Source: Actinomycetes bacterium (GTDB lineage: Bacteria; Actinomycetota; Acidimicrobiia; Acidimicrobiales; Bog-793). From it: 34,531 bases of DNA. A model generated the notes under the pieces. The model was not told where the DNA came from. It did not search any database and saw only the letters and a list, made by a program, of their open reading frames with translations. Location: NCBI GenBank assembly GCA_021786195.1, contig JAJYNS010000126.1, positions 1-34,531 on the forward strand, written 5' to 3'. A program made the position numbers and the translations under genes. Positions 7,988 to 16,706 of the stretch are shown here, piece after piece (position 1 is the first letter of the stretch; every line of letters begins with the position of its first letter).

Positions 7988-9400
7988 ATGCACGCACCGT
8001 CCGCTTCTCTCGCGCCCGCCCGGTTCTCGGAGCTCGGCGTGCCCCCGGCGCTGTCCGCCGCGCTGGAGGCGAGGGGGATCACCACCGCCTTCCCGATCCA
8101 GGCTGCCGCCTTGCCCGACTGCCTCGCCGGGCGGGACGTGTGCGGTAGGGCGCCCACCGGCTCCGGCAAGACCCTCGCGTTCGGGCTCGCGATCCTGTCG
8201 CGGCTGTCGGCGCTTCCCCCTGGCAGCCGGCTGGTTGCCCGGCGCCCGTCGGCGCTCGTCCTGGTACCGACGCGTGAGCTCGCAGCCCAGATCGAAGACG
8301 CCCTCGCCCCCCTGGCTGCGGTCGTCGGGTCGCGGGTAGCCGCGATCTACGGCGGCGTCGGCTACGCAAAGCAGGAGGTCGCCTTGCGAGCGGGGGTCGA
8401 CCTTCTCGTCGGGTGTCCCGGGAGGCTCACGGACCTGGTCGAGCGCGGCTCGGTCGAGCTGGCGGACGTGGAGGTGGTCGTCCTGGACGAGGCCGACCGG
8501 ATGGCTGACATGGGCTTCCTGCCTGCGGTGCGCCGTCTCCTGGATGCCACCAGCCCCTCGCGCCAGACGCTGCTGTTCTCGGCCACGTTGGCCGGGCCGG
8601 TGGAGAAGGTGATCCGCGACTACCAAAGGAGCCCGGTGCGCCACGACGTAGGGTCGGAGGCCGGCGATCGTGGCGACGTTGCCCACCATTTCTGGCGCGT
8701 GGAAGCCCACGACAGGGTCGCCGTCACCGCCGACGCCGTGACCGCCGGCGGCCCGGCCATGGTCTTCTGCCGCACCAAGCGCGGCGCCGACCGCCTTTCG
8801 GACCGCCTCGCCCGCTCGGGACTCGCGTCGGCGGCGATCCATGGCAACCGCAGCCAGGTCCAGCGCGAGCACGCTCTGGGCGAGTTCCGTGCCGGCCGTC
8901 TCGACGTGCTCGTCGCCACCGACGTCGCTGCTCGCGGCATTCACGTCGACGCGGTGCCGCTCGTCGTCCACTTCGACCCCCCCGCTGACGCGACCGACTA
9001 CGTCCACCGGTCGGGGCGGACCGGGAGGGCCGGTGCTGACGGGACCGTCGTCTCCCTGATCGGGAGGGAGCACCTGGGCGCAGCCAGGCTCATCCAGCGA
9101 GCCTTGGGGCTGCCGAGCGGGGTCTCCTCGCCCGACGTCACCGCGCTGGCCCTTCCCCGCGCTGAGGACTCTTCACGTCCGCGGCCTGTTCCGACCGGGG
9201 CCGCCAGTCCCGGCAGCGGGAGGAGCCGGCACGTCGTCTCGGGCAATGGCGCCCGCCCCAGCCGTTCAGCGAGCCGGAAAGACGGTGCAGGCGCCACTCG
9301 GAAGGCCCGAGGCGCACCGGAAGGTCGGCAGGCCCATGGTCGGGCCGTGCCGGACGAGCAGCGAGTACGGCGGCACGAGGTCGACGCCGTCGGGCCCTGA
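7988..9400 (+). CDS. DEAD-box ATP-dependent RNA helicase
   Basis: A 470-residue helicase from ATG 7988 with GGAG four bases upstream; TTG 7964 is an alternative. The motifs run in order: Q motif (FPIQAAALPDCLAG), I (APTGSGKT), Ia (PTRELAAQ), GG (YGGVGY), Ib (GCPGRLTDL), II (VVLDEADRM), III (FSATL), IV (MVFCRTKRGADRL), V (VATDVAARGIHV), VI (YVHRSGRTGRAG). This is the RhlE/DeaD type that unwinds short RNA duplexes in ribosome assembly or mRNA turnover. The last about 80 residues are a basic, disordered tail. The final 135 bases overlap the opposing beta-propeller gene, so the C-terminal 44 residues are coded opposite that protein. Confidence 0.94.
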   Translation: MHAPSASLAPARFSELGVPPALSAALEARGITTAFPIQAAALPDCLAGRDVCGRAPTGSGKTLAFGLAILSRLSALPPGSRLVARRPSALVLVPTRELAAQIEDALAPLAAVVGSRVAAIYGGVGYAKQEVALRAGVDLLVGCPGRLTDLVERGSVELADVEVVVLDEADRMADMGFLPAVRRLLDATSPSRQTLLFSATLAGPVEKVIRDYQRSPVRHDVGSEAGDRGDVAHHFWRVEAHDRVAVTADAVTAGGPAMVFCRTKRGADRLSDRLARSGLASAAIHGNRSQVQREHALGEFRAGRLDVLVATDVAARGIHVDAVPLVVHFDPPADATDYVHRSGRTGRAGADGTVVSLIGREHLGAARLIQRALGLPSGVSSPDVTALALPRAEDSSRPRPVPTGAASPGSGRSRHVVSGNGARPSRSASRKDGAGATRKARGAPEGRQAHGRAVPDEQRVRRHEVDAVGP

Positions 9401-10609
9401 CAGGTATCCGGGCGCGCTTCCGGGCGTCCCGTCGTGCCCGTACTGCCAGACGATCTTGTCGGTCCTCGGGTCGACCACGATCACCCGGTCGTTGCCGTCG
9501 TCGTTGCACAGGATGTCGCCGTTGGTCGGGATCGGCTCGCACAGCGACGGGGTCGTCAGCTTCCCGGGCCCGCTCGTCGGGCCGTAGCGCCACAGCAGCC
9601 GACCCTGCTTGTTGAACTCGACGATCTGGCCGGGGTTGGAGTAGTCGACGGTCATGTAGCGGCCCGGGGACACCTCGTTGGTGTCCGAGGGGTAGGCGAC
9701 GCCCGGAGGGTGGGTCGACCACAGCACCTTGCCCTGGAGGGTCATCTCGTCGGCCCAGTCGCCGTTGATCTCGGAGACAAGGTAGTCGCCGTTCGTGAGC
9801 GGGAAGGCGCCGTTCGGGCTGCCGAAGCGCAGAGGGGGCTGGTGGTAGCAGTAGGTGTCCTGGATCCCGAGGCGCTCGGCCGGCACGTGCGCGCCACTGC
9901 GCACGAGGAGGAGGCTGCAGTTCTTGATGTCGGCGATGAGGACGTCGCCGTTCGGGAGCATCATCGCGTCGTCGGGATTGTCGAGCTCGTTCGGGCCCGA
10001 GCCGGGAAGGCCGGGGTGCCCGTAGCGCCAGAGGATCTTGTGCCGGCGGACGCTGATGAGCGAGACGACCTGGTCGTTCTCCTCGGTCGCGATGATGTCC
10101 CGGCCGTTCGGCGTGAAGAACGCGTCGTCCGGCTCGAGGAAGGTCATCCCGGGCGGCAGGTCGCCCGGGCGTGGGAACTGCCAGACGATCTTCCCTGAAG
10201 GACTGACCACGAGGAGGCGGTTGTTGCCCTCGTCGGCGATCAGCACGTCGCCGGGGAGGGCGGCCGGGTTCGATCCCGGCGCGAGGTTCGGACCCGGGTG
10301 CAGCCCCCGTCCCGGCGGGGAGGGGAACGGAAGTCCTGCCGCGGCGTGACGCCCCGCGGCGCGGCCGGTCGAGCGCGAGGACGGGGACGGGCGCGTATGC
10401 CTCGCTGGCGGGCCGCTGGAGGATCCGAGCTCGAGCGGCAGGACGATGGCGGCGAGGACGGCAGCGGAGATGGCCACGAGCCGGGCTCGGCCCACTAGCC
10501 GGGCCCGCCGGCGACGGTCACGCAGCTCTGCCGGGGAGGGACGCGCCGTCGCCCTGCCGGCAGGTCCGTGCCCGTCTGGCCCGCCTCGCTCAGGGCCGGC
10601 CGGAGGCAC
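9266..10609 (-). CDS. Membrane-anchored NHL/PQQ-like beta-propeller protein
   Basis: A 447-residue protein. An Arg-rich N-terminus is followed by one membrane segment (LVAISAAVLAAIVLPLEL, about residues 44-61) and a Pro/Ser-rich linker. The outer domain is built of repeated blades around NGDVLIAD: examples are PGDVLIADEGNNR, NGRDIIATEENDQ, NGDVLIADIKN, NGDYLVSEINGD and NGDILCNDDGND, each followed by K(I/V)(L/V)W. About six repeats are visible, as in NHL or PQQ-like propellers and arylsulfotransferase-like proteins, but I see no catalytic motif. The N-in topology would put the propeller outside the cell. GTG 10609 has AGGTGAG upstream. Cysteines near residues 260-271, 355 and 435 may form disulfides. 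Confidence 0.8.
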   Translation of the reverse strand: MPPAGPERGGPDGHGPAGRATARPSPAELRDRRRRARLVGRARLVAISAAVLAAIVLPLELGSSSGPPARHTRPSPSSRSTGRAAGRHAAAGLPFPSPPGRGLHPGPNLAPGSNPAALPGDVLIADEGNNRLLVVSPSGKIVWQFPRPGDLPPGMTFLEPDDAFFTPNGRDIIATEENDQVVSLISVRRHKILWRYGHPGLPGSGPNELDNPDDAMMLPNGDVLIADIKNCSLLLVRSGAHVPAERLGIQDTYCYHQPPLRFGSPNGAFPLTNGDYLVSEINGDWADEMTLQGKVLWSTHPPGVAYPSDTNEVSPGRYMTVDYSNPGQIVEFNKQGRLLWRYGPTSGPGKLTTPSLCEPIPTNGDILCNDDGNDRVIVVDPRTDKIVWQYGHDGTPGSAPGYLSGPDGVDLVPPYSLLVRHGPTMGLPTFRCASGLPSGACTVFPAR

Positions 10610-10753
10610 GGCTCACCTGCTTCCTTGCGCCTCAGGCCGAGAACGGTCCGGGTGGCCTCGGCCGTGGGTGGACGCCGCTCGAGAGGTCCCGGCGGGGCAG
10701 GTGGCGGGGGCGCAGGCGCGCCTCAGTGGGGCTGTGCGTCGGGGAATGCACTT

Positions 10754-10782
10754 TTGCTACCACGAGGCCCGCGCACTGTAAA
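10754..10782 (+). promoter_or_regulatory. Promoter-like element with no gene directly downstream
   Basis: TTGCTA (10754-10759) and TGTAAA (10777-10782) are spaced by exactly 17 bases in an AT-richer patch of a GC-rich region. It points toward 10790-11150, where I find no convincing protein. It may drive a leader or small RNA, or be chance. Confidence 0.3.
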
Positions 10783-11154
10783 GTCAGGGGACGGCCCGAG
10801 TCGGGCGCGAGGCTCGGTGCCCGAGGTGCATGTCCGAGCGGGAGGCTGCAGCCGAGGGCTCTGGCGCGACAGGCATCTTTCGCGCGCTACGTTGCCGGAT
10901 CTTCTCCGGGCGCGTCTTCGACCGCCCGGCTCCCGCGCTGCAGCTCCTCGCCTGAACTGGAGCTCGGTGGCGCGGACCGTCGCCGGCCTGTCGATCTTCT
11001 TGCTCTGTTCCCTTCCTCCGGAGCGCCTCGGAAGTCAGGCGGGGGCCTGCGACCGCTCACATGCTCGCGAGTGCCGGGCCCCGGGTCGTGGAGTGGCGGG
11101 TGAGGCTCGGGCCCGGAAGCACGTGCCGGACGGGCGAAGTCGCCAAGCAGGTTC

Positions 11155-11184
11155 TTGACGCTTTCGCTGCGATGCGGTTATCGT
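11155..11184 (+). promoter_or_regulatory. Predicted promoter of the sugar ABC operon
   Basis: TTGACG (11155-11160), 18-base spacer, TATCGT (11179-11184). Transcription from here would pass both LacI-type operators at about +38 and +71, so a repressor would act as a roadblock. An alternative extended -10 (TGTGATAAC, 11261-11268 region) lies inside the second operator. Confidence 0.45.
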
Positions 11185-11228
11185 TCTCGCCACGCATCTA
11201 ACCTGACGCCTGGTGGCGTCGCCCGTAG

Positions 11229-11242
11229 TGATAGCGCTAACA
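11229..11242. promoter_or_regulatory. LacI-family operator 1
   Basis: TGATAGCGCTAACA fits the LacI/GalR half-site pattern TGnnAnCGnTnnCA exactly. It lies upstream of the sugar-binding protein gene and is centred 33 bases from operator 2, about three DNA turns, so two dimers could bind on one face. Confidence 0.75.
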
Positions 11243-11261
11243 ACTCCAGGTCATGCCGGTG

Positions 11262-11275
11262 TGATAACGCTCACA
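11262..11275. promoter_or_regulatory. LacI-family operator 2
   Basis: TGATAACGCTCACA fits TGnnAnCGnTnnCA exactly and shares TGATA.CGCT...CA with operator 1. Confidence 0.75.
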
Positions 11276-11456
11276 GCGTGCGCCGCGAGGAGGTGACAGG
11301 GGGGTGCGCCGGAGGAAGCGGACAAGAAGCGGACAACTCGGGAAGGAGGGCCGAGAGCTCGCACCGCTGGTGCGCGACCTATAAATCCGGGCCGCCGGCA
11401 GCGGCGGCCGCTCGATGGGACCCAAGACCAAGACCAGCACAAAGGGGGACAGACAG

Positions 11457-12518
11457 ATGTCCGGACGGTTCATGCGGCGGGGGGCGCTCGTGCGGCTCAC
11501 CGCCCTGCTCGCGACGGGAGGCCTTGCCGCCTCGATGGTCGCCGCAGCAAGCGGCGCCTCGGCGACCACCAGCAGGGCGCCGGCGAAGATCAAGGTGGCG
11601 ATCGTTCCGAAGCTGCTCGGTCTGCCGGTGTTCGAGGCGAACGTGAAAGGTGCCGAGGAGGTGGCTCCTTCCCTCGGCATCGCGCTGAAGTACACGGCGC
11701 CGGCGACGGCGTCCGCGGAAGGGCAGGTGCAGATCTTCAACAGCCTGATCCTCCAGCACTACAACGTCATCACGCTGTCCGCGGACGACCCGACGGTGCC
11801 GGCGCCGGTGCTCGAGAAGGCGATGAAGGCGGGGATCAAGGTGATCTCCTTCGACTCCGACGTCATCCCGGCTGCTCGAGACTTCTTCATCCAGGACACG
11901 GCGTACAACACGATCGCCCAGGGCGTGATCAACGCCACGGAGAAGTTCACCGGCCCGAACGCGCAGATCGCGATCATGTCCTCGACGCCCGACGCGACGA
12001 TCCAGCTCGCGTGGATCGGCGCGATGAAGTCCTATATCAAGACGAAGTTCCCCCACTTGAAGATCGTGACCATCGGCTACGGCCAGTCGAACCAGGCCAC
12101 GTCCCTCACGCAGGCGGAGGACATCATCCACTCGTACCCGAGCGTGAAGGCGATCCTGCCCATCGACGGCGCCGCGGTCGTGGGCACCGCGCAGGCGGTG
12201 CAGGATCTCGGTGACGCGGGCAAGATCGGCGTGTTCGGGATCGGCGACCCATTGCCGAACCAGAAGTACTTCGCGAACGGATCGCTGCAGGCGCTCTTCC
12301 TCTGGAACGAAGTGAACCAGGGCAAGCTGATCATGTACGTGGCGAAGCTCGCCTACGAGAACAAGCTGCACGCAGGCGGGACGTTCACCGCCGGCCCGCT
12401 CGGCACGTTCACGATCGCCGCCAAGGCGAACCCGGTGACGGGTGCGACCCGGAACACGATCATCTTCTCCAAGCCCCTCGAGTTCACGAAGGCGAACTAC
12501 AAGCAGTACGACTTCTGA
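11457..12518 (+). CDS. Sugar ABC transporter substrate-binding protein (LsrB/RhaS-like)
   Basis: A 353-residue secreted binding protein starting at ATG 11457 with GGGGGA upstream. Residues about 1-38 are a signal peptide (Arg-rich start, hydrophobic core, cut near GASA), with no lipobox Cys. The mature part is a periplasmic-binding-protein type 1 fold: KIKVAIVPKLLGLPVFEANVKG, VITLSADDPTVPAPVLEKA, then VISFDSDVIPAARDFFIQ. The FDSDV..AR segment resembles the AI-2/rhamnose-binding branch (LsrB, RhaS). The ligand is therefore probably a sugar or sugar-like molecule; rhamnose and AI-2 are guesses by clade. Next in order are the ATPase and two permeases, with a LacI regulator at the end. Confidence 0.9.
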   Translation: MSGRFMRRGALVRLTALLATGGLAASMVAAASGASATTSRAPAKIKVAIVPKLLGLPVFEANVKGAEEVAPSLGIALKYTAPATASAEGQVQIFNSLILQHYNVITLSADDPTVPAPVLEKAMKAGIKVISFDSDVIPAARDFFIQDTAYNTIAQGVINATEKFTGPNAQIAIMSSTPDATIQLAWIGAMKSYIKTKFPHLKIVTIGYGQSNQATSLTQAEDIIHSYPSVKAILPIDGAAVVGTAQAVQDLGDAGKIGVFGIGDPLPNQKYFANGSLQALFLWNEVNQGKLIMYVAKLAYENKLHAGGTFTAGPLGTFTIAAKANPVTGATRNTIIFSKPLEFTKANYKQYDF

Positions 12519-12539
12519 TCGAGGGACCTCGACGCCTCC

Positions 12540-12578
12540 GCGGGGCTGGCGGCCGGCAAAGCCGGACGCCGGCCCCGC
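12540..12578 (+). other. Large two-tier stem-loop after the binding-protein gene
   Basis: GCGGGGCTGGC (12540-12550) pairs with GCCGGCCCCGC (12568-12578), 11 pairs with one G-T. Inside, CCGGC (12553-12557) pairs with GCCGG (12561-12565) around AAA. No U-tract follows. In binding-protein operons such hairpins often protect or partly terminate the message, giving more binding protein than membrane parts. Confidence 0.6.
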
Positions 12579-12687
12579 ACGGCGCCGTCCCGGCGTCTTC
12601 TCGCCAGGTCGGGTGGAAAATGACGCACCACGAAGGAACGATGGAGCCGATGAGCAGGGCCCTTGGCGGTCAGGGGGTTGGCCGGAG

Positions 12688-14439
12688 GTGAGCCCGGACC
12701 GTCTGGGCGCCGCTGCGCAGACTCGGGGGCTGGGCCACGGGGTGCCGGTGGGCCGCGCTCGCGCGAGACGCGTCCGCTCTCCTGGCGGCACCGAAGAGCG
12801 GGTCGAGCTCGCAGAGCTCGGCGAGCGCGTCCCCGGCGAGGCCGGGACGGGCCGGGTGCCCTCCGCGCCGGGCGGCACGGGTCAGGGAGGGCGCCCGGAG
12901 GCCGGGTCGCCGGCGGTGTCGGGATGGGGCGCGCCGGCCCGCTACGAGGCGCGCTCGGTCACCAAGTCCTTCAACGGCGCCATCGTGCTCGACGACGTGT
13001 CGGTGACCCTGGAGCCGCACGAGGTCCACACGCTGGTAGGAGAGAACGGCGCCGGAAAGTCCACGCTGTTCAAGATCCTGAGCGGGCTGTACACGCCCGA
13101 CTCCGGCCGCCTCGAGCTGGGCGGCGAGACGCTAGGCGACCTGACGCCGCGCTCGGCGCTCGGGCTCGGCATCTATCTCGTGCCGCAGGAGCCGAAGCTG
13201 ATGGCCCACCTGTCCGCGGCCGAGAACCTCTACGTCGGGATCCTTCCACGACGTCGGGTCAGGCTCCTCGTGAACTGGAGGCAGGTCCACAGGGAGGCAG
13301 CCACGTACTTCGAGCGGGTCGGGCTGCAGATCGACCCGGCCACGCCGGCGCGTGAGATGAGCATCGCCCAGCAGCAGCTCCTCGAGTGCGCCCGGGCCCT
13401 CGTCCACCGCTGCAGGGTGATCCTCTTCGACGAGCCGACGTCGCCGCTCACCACCCACGAGACGGAGATCCTCTTCGGCCTGATGCGTCAGCTGCGCGAC
13501 GCCGGGCTCGCGATCGGGTTCATCAGCCACCGCCTGGACGAGGTCCTCGAGGTGAGCGACCGCGTCGAAGTACTGCGTGACGGGCGGCTCGTCGCCTCCC
13601 TGCGCCGCGGCGAGGCGACCCGTGACGGGCTCGTGTCCGCGATGATCGGCCGAGAGATCGGCGTGCGCACGCGAGTCCGGCGAACCTCGGACGTCACCGA
13701 GCGGCGCGAGGTGCTGCGCGTCGAGTCGCTCACGTCGGAGCCCATCTTCCGCGACGTGAGCTTCGCGCTCGAGAGCCACGAGGTCGTCGGGGTGGCAGGC
13801 CTCGTCGGGAGCGGGCGCACCGAGATCGCCGAGGCCATCTTCGGCCTGCGAGCGGCCGACTCGGGGAGGGTCGCGATCGACGGGAGGGTCCTCGAGCGCA
13901 GGTCGCCTCGTGCCTGTATCGAGGCCGGCCTCGTCTACCTTCCCGAGGACCGAGCACGACACGGGATCTTCTCGGAGGTCGAGATCACGAGGAACGTGAC
14001 GGCCGGCACGATCCCAAGGCTCCCGAGGCGCTGGGGGCTCATCCGCCAACGCGAGGAGCAGGAGCTGGCGGCTGCCTCCGCGGCACGGACCTCGGTGCGG
14101 ATGCAGTCGCTCGAGGTCGCGATCGCAACGCTTTCGGGGGGGAACCAGCAGCGCGCGATGTTCTCCCGCTGGCTGCTCGCCGAGCCGCGGGTCGCCATCC
14201 TCGACGAGCCCACGCGCGGCGTGGACATCGGCGCCAAGGACGACATCTACGACATCATCTCGGACCTTGCGGCGTCGGGGCTGGCGTGCCTGATCATCTC
14301 GTCGGAGCTCGAGGAGCTCTGCCTCACCTGCGACCGTGTGCTCGTCGTCTACGAGGGGGCCATCGTGGGCGAGCTTCGCGGCGAGGAGATCACCGCGGCG
14401 CGCCTTGGCGAGCTCGTCGTCGGAGGGAGCAGCTCGTGA
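12688..14439 (+). CDS. Sugar ABC transporter ATPase, double-domain (RbsA/RhaT type)
   Basis: Two fused nucleotide-binding domains power sugar import. Domain 1 has Walker A GENGAGKST, a degenerate signature MSIAQQQ and Walker B VILFDEPTSPL. Domain 2 has the altered P-loop GLVGSGRTEI, signature LSGGNQQ and Walker B VAILDEPTRGVDIGAK. This asymmetry is standard for the RbsA/MglA/XylG group. The start is uncertain: GTG 12688 has GGGGG upstream and gives 583 residues with a low-complexity N-terminal extension, while GTG 12916 gives the usual length of about 507 but no good ribosome site. The conserved protein begins near 12940. The stop overlaps the next gene (GTGA, 14436-14439), so translation is coupled. 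Confidence 0.92.
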   Translation: MSPDRLGAAAQTRGLGHGVPVGRARARRVRSPGGTEERVELAELGERVPGEAGTGRVPSAPGGTGQGGRPEAGSPAVSGWGAPARYEARSVTKSFNGAIVLDDVSVTLEPHEVHTLVGENGAGKSTLFKILSGLYTPDSGRLELGGETLGDLTPRSALGLGIYLVPQEPKLMAHLSAAENLYVGILPRRRVRLLVNWRQVHREAATYFERVGLQIDPATPAREMSIAQQQLLECARALVHRCRVILFDEPTSPLTTHETEILFGLMRQLRDAGLAIGFISHRLDEVLEVSDRVEVLRDGRLVASLRRGEATRDGLVSAMIGREIGVRTRVRRTSDVTERREVLRVESLTSEPIFRDVSFALESHEVVGVAGLVGSGRTEIAEAIFGLRAADSGRVAIDGRVLERRSPRACIEAGLVYLPEDRARHGIFSEVEITRNVTAGTIPRLPRRWGLIRQREEQELAAASAARTSVRMQSLEVAIATLSGGNQQRAMFSRWLLAEPRVAILDEPTRGVDIGAKDDIYDIISDLAASGLACLIISSELEELCLTCDRVLVVYEGAIVGELRGEEITAARLGELVVGGSSS

Positions 14440-15473
14440 GCGCGGTGGCGGGGAGCCTGACAAGTCGCCGGACGTTCCTGCCCACGCGGGCGCTCTGGGC
14501 TCGGCTCGTGCGGCTGCGCGAGTTGCAGCTGCTGCTCGCGATGGCCGTGGTCGTCGCCGTGAGCGCGGTGCTTCACCCCGATTTCGTGTCCTCGAGCAAC
14601 GTCTCGTTCATGCTCGCCGACTCCTCGGTGACGGCCACGCTCGCCATCGGGCAGACGCTCGTGATCCTCGGCAAGGGCATCGACCTGTCGGTCGCGCCGA
14701 TCCTCGGCATCGCCGCGATCGTGGTGGGGTTCCCCGCACAGAACCACGGCCTCCCGCTGGCTGTGGCGCTGGTGATCGTCATGGGGGTCGGGATCGTCCT
14801 CGGGGTCGGCAACGGGATCCTGGTGAGCTGGGCGCGCATTCCCCCGATCATCACAACGCTCGCGACGCTGAGCGTCTACGGCGGCCTGCAGTTCATCATC
14901 GCCAACGGGCAGGAGGTCGTGAACATCCCGAACTTCTACGACACGTTCGGGAACTCCGACCTCGTGCCGGGTGTCCCCTGGGCGCTGCTCGCGGCCGTCG
15001 GGCTGGCTCTTGTCGTGTGGCTGTTCCTCCGCCAGACCAATCTCGGTCGCTCGATCTACGCGGTCGGAAACGACGCCGACGCGGCGCACCGCTCCGGCAT
15101 CCCCGTCCAGCGGATCATCTTCCTCACCTACGTCCTCTGCGGCTTCCTCGCGGGCATCGCGGGCCTGATCTACCTCTGCCACACCGGCTCGGCGGATTCG
15201 ACGACCGGCACCGACAGCAACGTCGAGCTGACCTCTATCGCAGCGACGCTCATCGGCGGCACCACGCTCACTGGAGGAAGAGGAGGCGTGATCGGCAGCG
15301 TGCTCGGCGCGATCTTCCTCTCGATCGCGCTGACCGCGATGGTCTTCGCCCGTATCCCGCCGATCTGGGAGCCGGCCGGTGTCGGTGGGCTCATCCTGCT
15401 CGCGATGGTGACCGACCGGCACAGCGGGAACCTCGGATCCGGAGGGCCGCGCCGGGTCGGGAGGCGGCACTGA
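14436..15473 (+). CDS. Sugar ABC transporter permease 1
   Basis: A 345-residue inner-membrane protein of the BPD_transp_2 (RbsC/RhaP/LsrC) family with about 8-10 hydrophobic helices. Family signs are GKGIDLSVAPILGIAAIVV in the third helix region, PPIITTLATLSVYGGLQ, GRSIYAVGNDADAAHRSGI (the cytoplasmic loop that meets the ATPase) and SIAATLIGGTTLTGGRGG. GTG 14436 overlaps the ATPase stop by 4 bases and has GGAGGG upstream. It should form a heterodimer with the next permease. Confidence 0.93.
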   Translation: MSAVAGSLTSRRTFLPTRALWARLVRLRELQLLLAMAVVVAVSAVLHPDFVSSSNVSFMLADSSVTATLAIGQTLVILGKGIDLSVAPILGIAAIVVGFPAQNHGLPLAVALVIVMGVGIVLGVGNGILVSWARIPPIITTLATLSVYGGLQFIIANGQEVVNIPNFYDTFGNSDLVPGVPWALLAAVGLALVVWLFLRQTNLGRSIYAVGNDADAAHRSGIPVQRIIFLTYVLCGFLAGIAGLIYLCHTGSADSTTGTDSNVELTSIAATLIGGTTLTGGRGGVIGSVLGAIFLSIALTAMVFARIPPIWEPAGVGGLILLAMVTDRHSGNLGSGGPRRVGRRH

Positions 15474-16570
15474 TGGCGGCGCTCTTGTCCGCCCCGCCGG
15501 CACAGCGGAGGTCGAGGACCGCCACGAGCTCGGAGCGGCGAAGGGACCGTATCTGGGTGATGGCGCTCGCCGTCGTGCTCGGCGTCGAGATCCTCTACTT
15601 CTCGATCGCCGTCTCCGGCTTCTTCGGCGGCGGCTCGGGACTGCTCAGCCTGACGGAGCAGTTCCTCGACGTCGGGGTCATCGCGCTGGGCGAGGCAGCG
15701 GTCATCCTCGCAGGTGAGATCGATCTCTCCGCGGGGACGATGTCGAGCCTGTCGGGGATAACGATGGCCGTCCTGTGGCGCCAGGGCATGGAGATCTGGG
15801 TGGCAGTCCTCGTCGCCCTCGCCATCTCTGGAGCGATCGGGTTGCTGAACGGCCTGATCATCACGGTGTTCAAGGTGGACTCCCTCCTCGTCACGCTCGC
15901 GTCGCAGTTCATCCTCGGGGCGGTCGCCACGGCGCTCGGCGGCGGGTCGCCGCCCTACGGCTTCCCCGGGTCGTTCGTCTCGATCGCGGGCACGGGCACC
16001 GTCGGCCCGGTGCCCGACCAGCTCATCGTCTTCGCCGTGCTCGCCGCAGGGGTCGCGATCGCCATCGGCCGTACCCGCATGGGACGTTCGCTGGCCCTGA
16101 TCGGCTACAACCGGCCCGCGGCCCGCTGGTCGGGTATCCGAGTCGACCGGACCGTCGTCGGCGCCTTCGTCGCAAGCGCCTTCATGGCGGGCATCTCGGG
16201 CATCCTCGTCTCCGGCCTGTACAACGCGGCGCGAAACGACATCGGCGACTCGCTGCTCCTCCCGGCGATCACCGTCGTCGTGCTCGGCGGAGTGGACATC
16301 TTCGGCGGACGCGGCCGCATCTCGGGGGTCATCATCGCCACGTTCGTCCTCGGGTTCCTCACCGAGGGCATGCTCGTGGCCGGGGACAGCTCCCTCTCGG
16401 CGACGATGGTCACGGGCATCCTCCTCATCGTCTGCCTCGTGTTCAAGATCGGGCTCGAGCGGCGGGGCGGGTCGGACGTGCTCGGCGCGGTGCGGCGGCG
16501 TGCCGAGAGGCTCCGGCACCTCGGGCCAGGCGCCGGCGCTCCGCCTGCGGTCGGGGATGAGCTGCCGTGA
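15473..16570 (+). CDS. Sugar ABC transporter permease 2
   Basis: A 365-residue permease of the same family and a diverged partner of the preceding one. Key segments are LAGEIDLSAGTMSSLSGITMAV, VDSLLVTLASQFILG, GRSLALIGYNRPAARWSGI and the near-C-terminal GGVDIFGGRGRISG. ATG 15473 shares one base with the preceding stop (TGATG), with GGGAGG upstream. Two separate permease genes with a double ATPase and an LsrB/RhaS-like binder repeat the rhaSTPQ/lsrACDB layout. The last about 35 residues are an Arg/Pro/Gly-rich cytoplasmic tail. Confidence 0.93.
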   Translation: MAALLSAPPAQRRSRTATSSERRRDRIWVMALAVVLGVEILYFSIAVSGFFGGGSGLLSLTEQFLDVGVIALGEAAVILAGEIDLSAGTMSSLSGITMAVLWRQGMEIWVAVLVALAISGAIGLLNGLIITVFKVDSLLVTLASQFILGAVATALGGGSPPYGFPGSFVSIAGTGTVGPVPDQLIVFAVLAAGVAIAIGRTRMGRSLALIGYNRPAARWSGIRVDRTVVGAFVASAFMAGISGILVSGLYNAARNDIGDSLLLPAITVVVLGGVDIFGGRGRISGVIIATFVLGFLTEGMLVAGDSSLSATMVTGILLIVCLVFKIGLERRGGSDVLGAVRRRAERLRHLGPGAGAPPAVGDELP

Positions 16571-16706
16571 GCGCACCACGGGACGCCCGCGCACCTCGCT
16601 GTCGCCGTCAGCAAGTGGCACCCAGGACTGCGCGCCCGTCGCTCGGCGTGCTGCGGGCTCCGCCCCGGCGGTGCCTGCGAGGACCGTGTTCACTCCGCTG
16701 GTACCG

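Larger units (their letters stand above)
10610..11456. other. Long non-coding region upstream of the sugar-transport operon
   Basis: About 850 bases. It contains a promoter-like pair at 10754-10782, a second at 11155-11184, two LacI-type operators (11229-11242 and 11262-11275) and a lone TATAAA at 11380-11385. Short plus-strand frames exist but lack domains and look like GC-rich noise. Confidence 0.6.

Noticed and set aside
10568-11158. Plus-strand frames of 125-196 residues in the region before the sugar operon
   Set aside because: No domain, biased Arg/Gly/Pro/Ser composition, and overlap with regulatory elements.
13132-14463. A 443-residue minus-strand frame opposite the sugar ATPase
   Set aside because: Low-complexity antisense of Walker and signature motifs; no ribosome site or domain.
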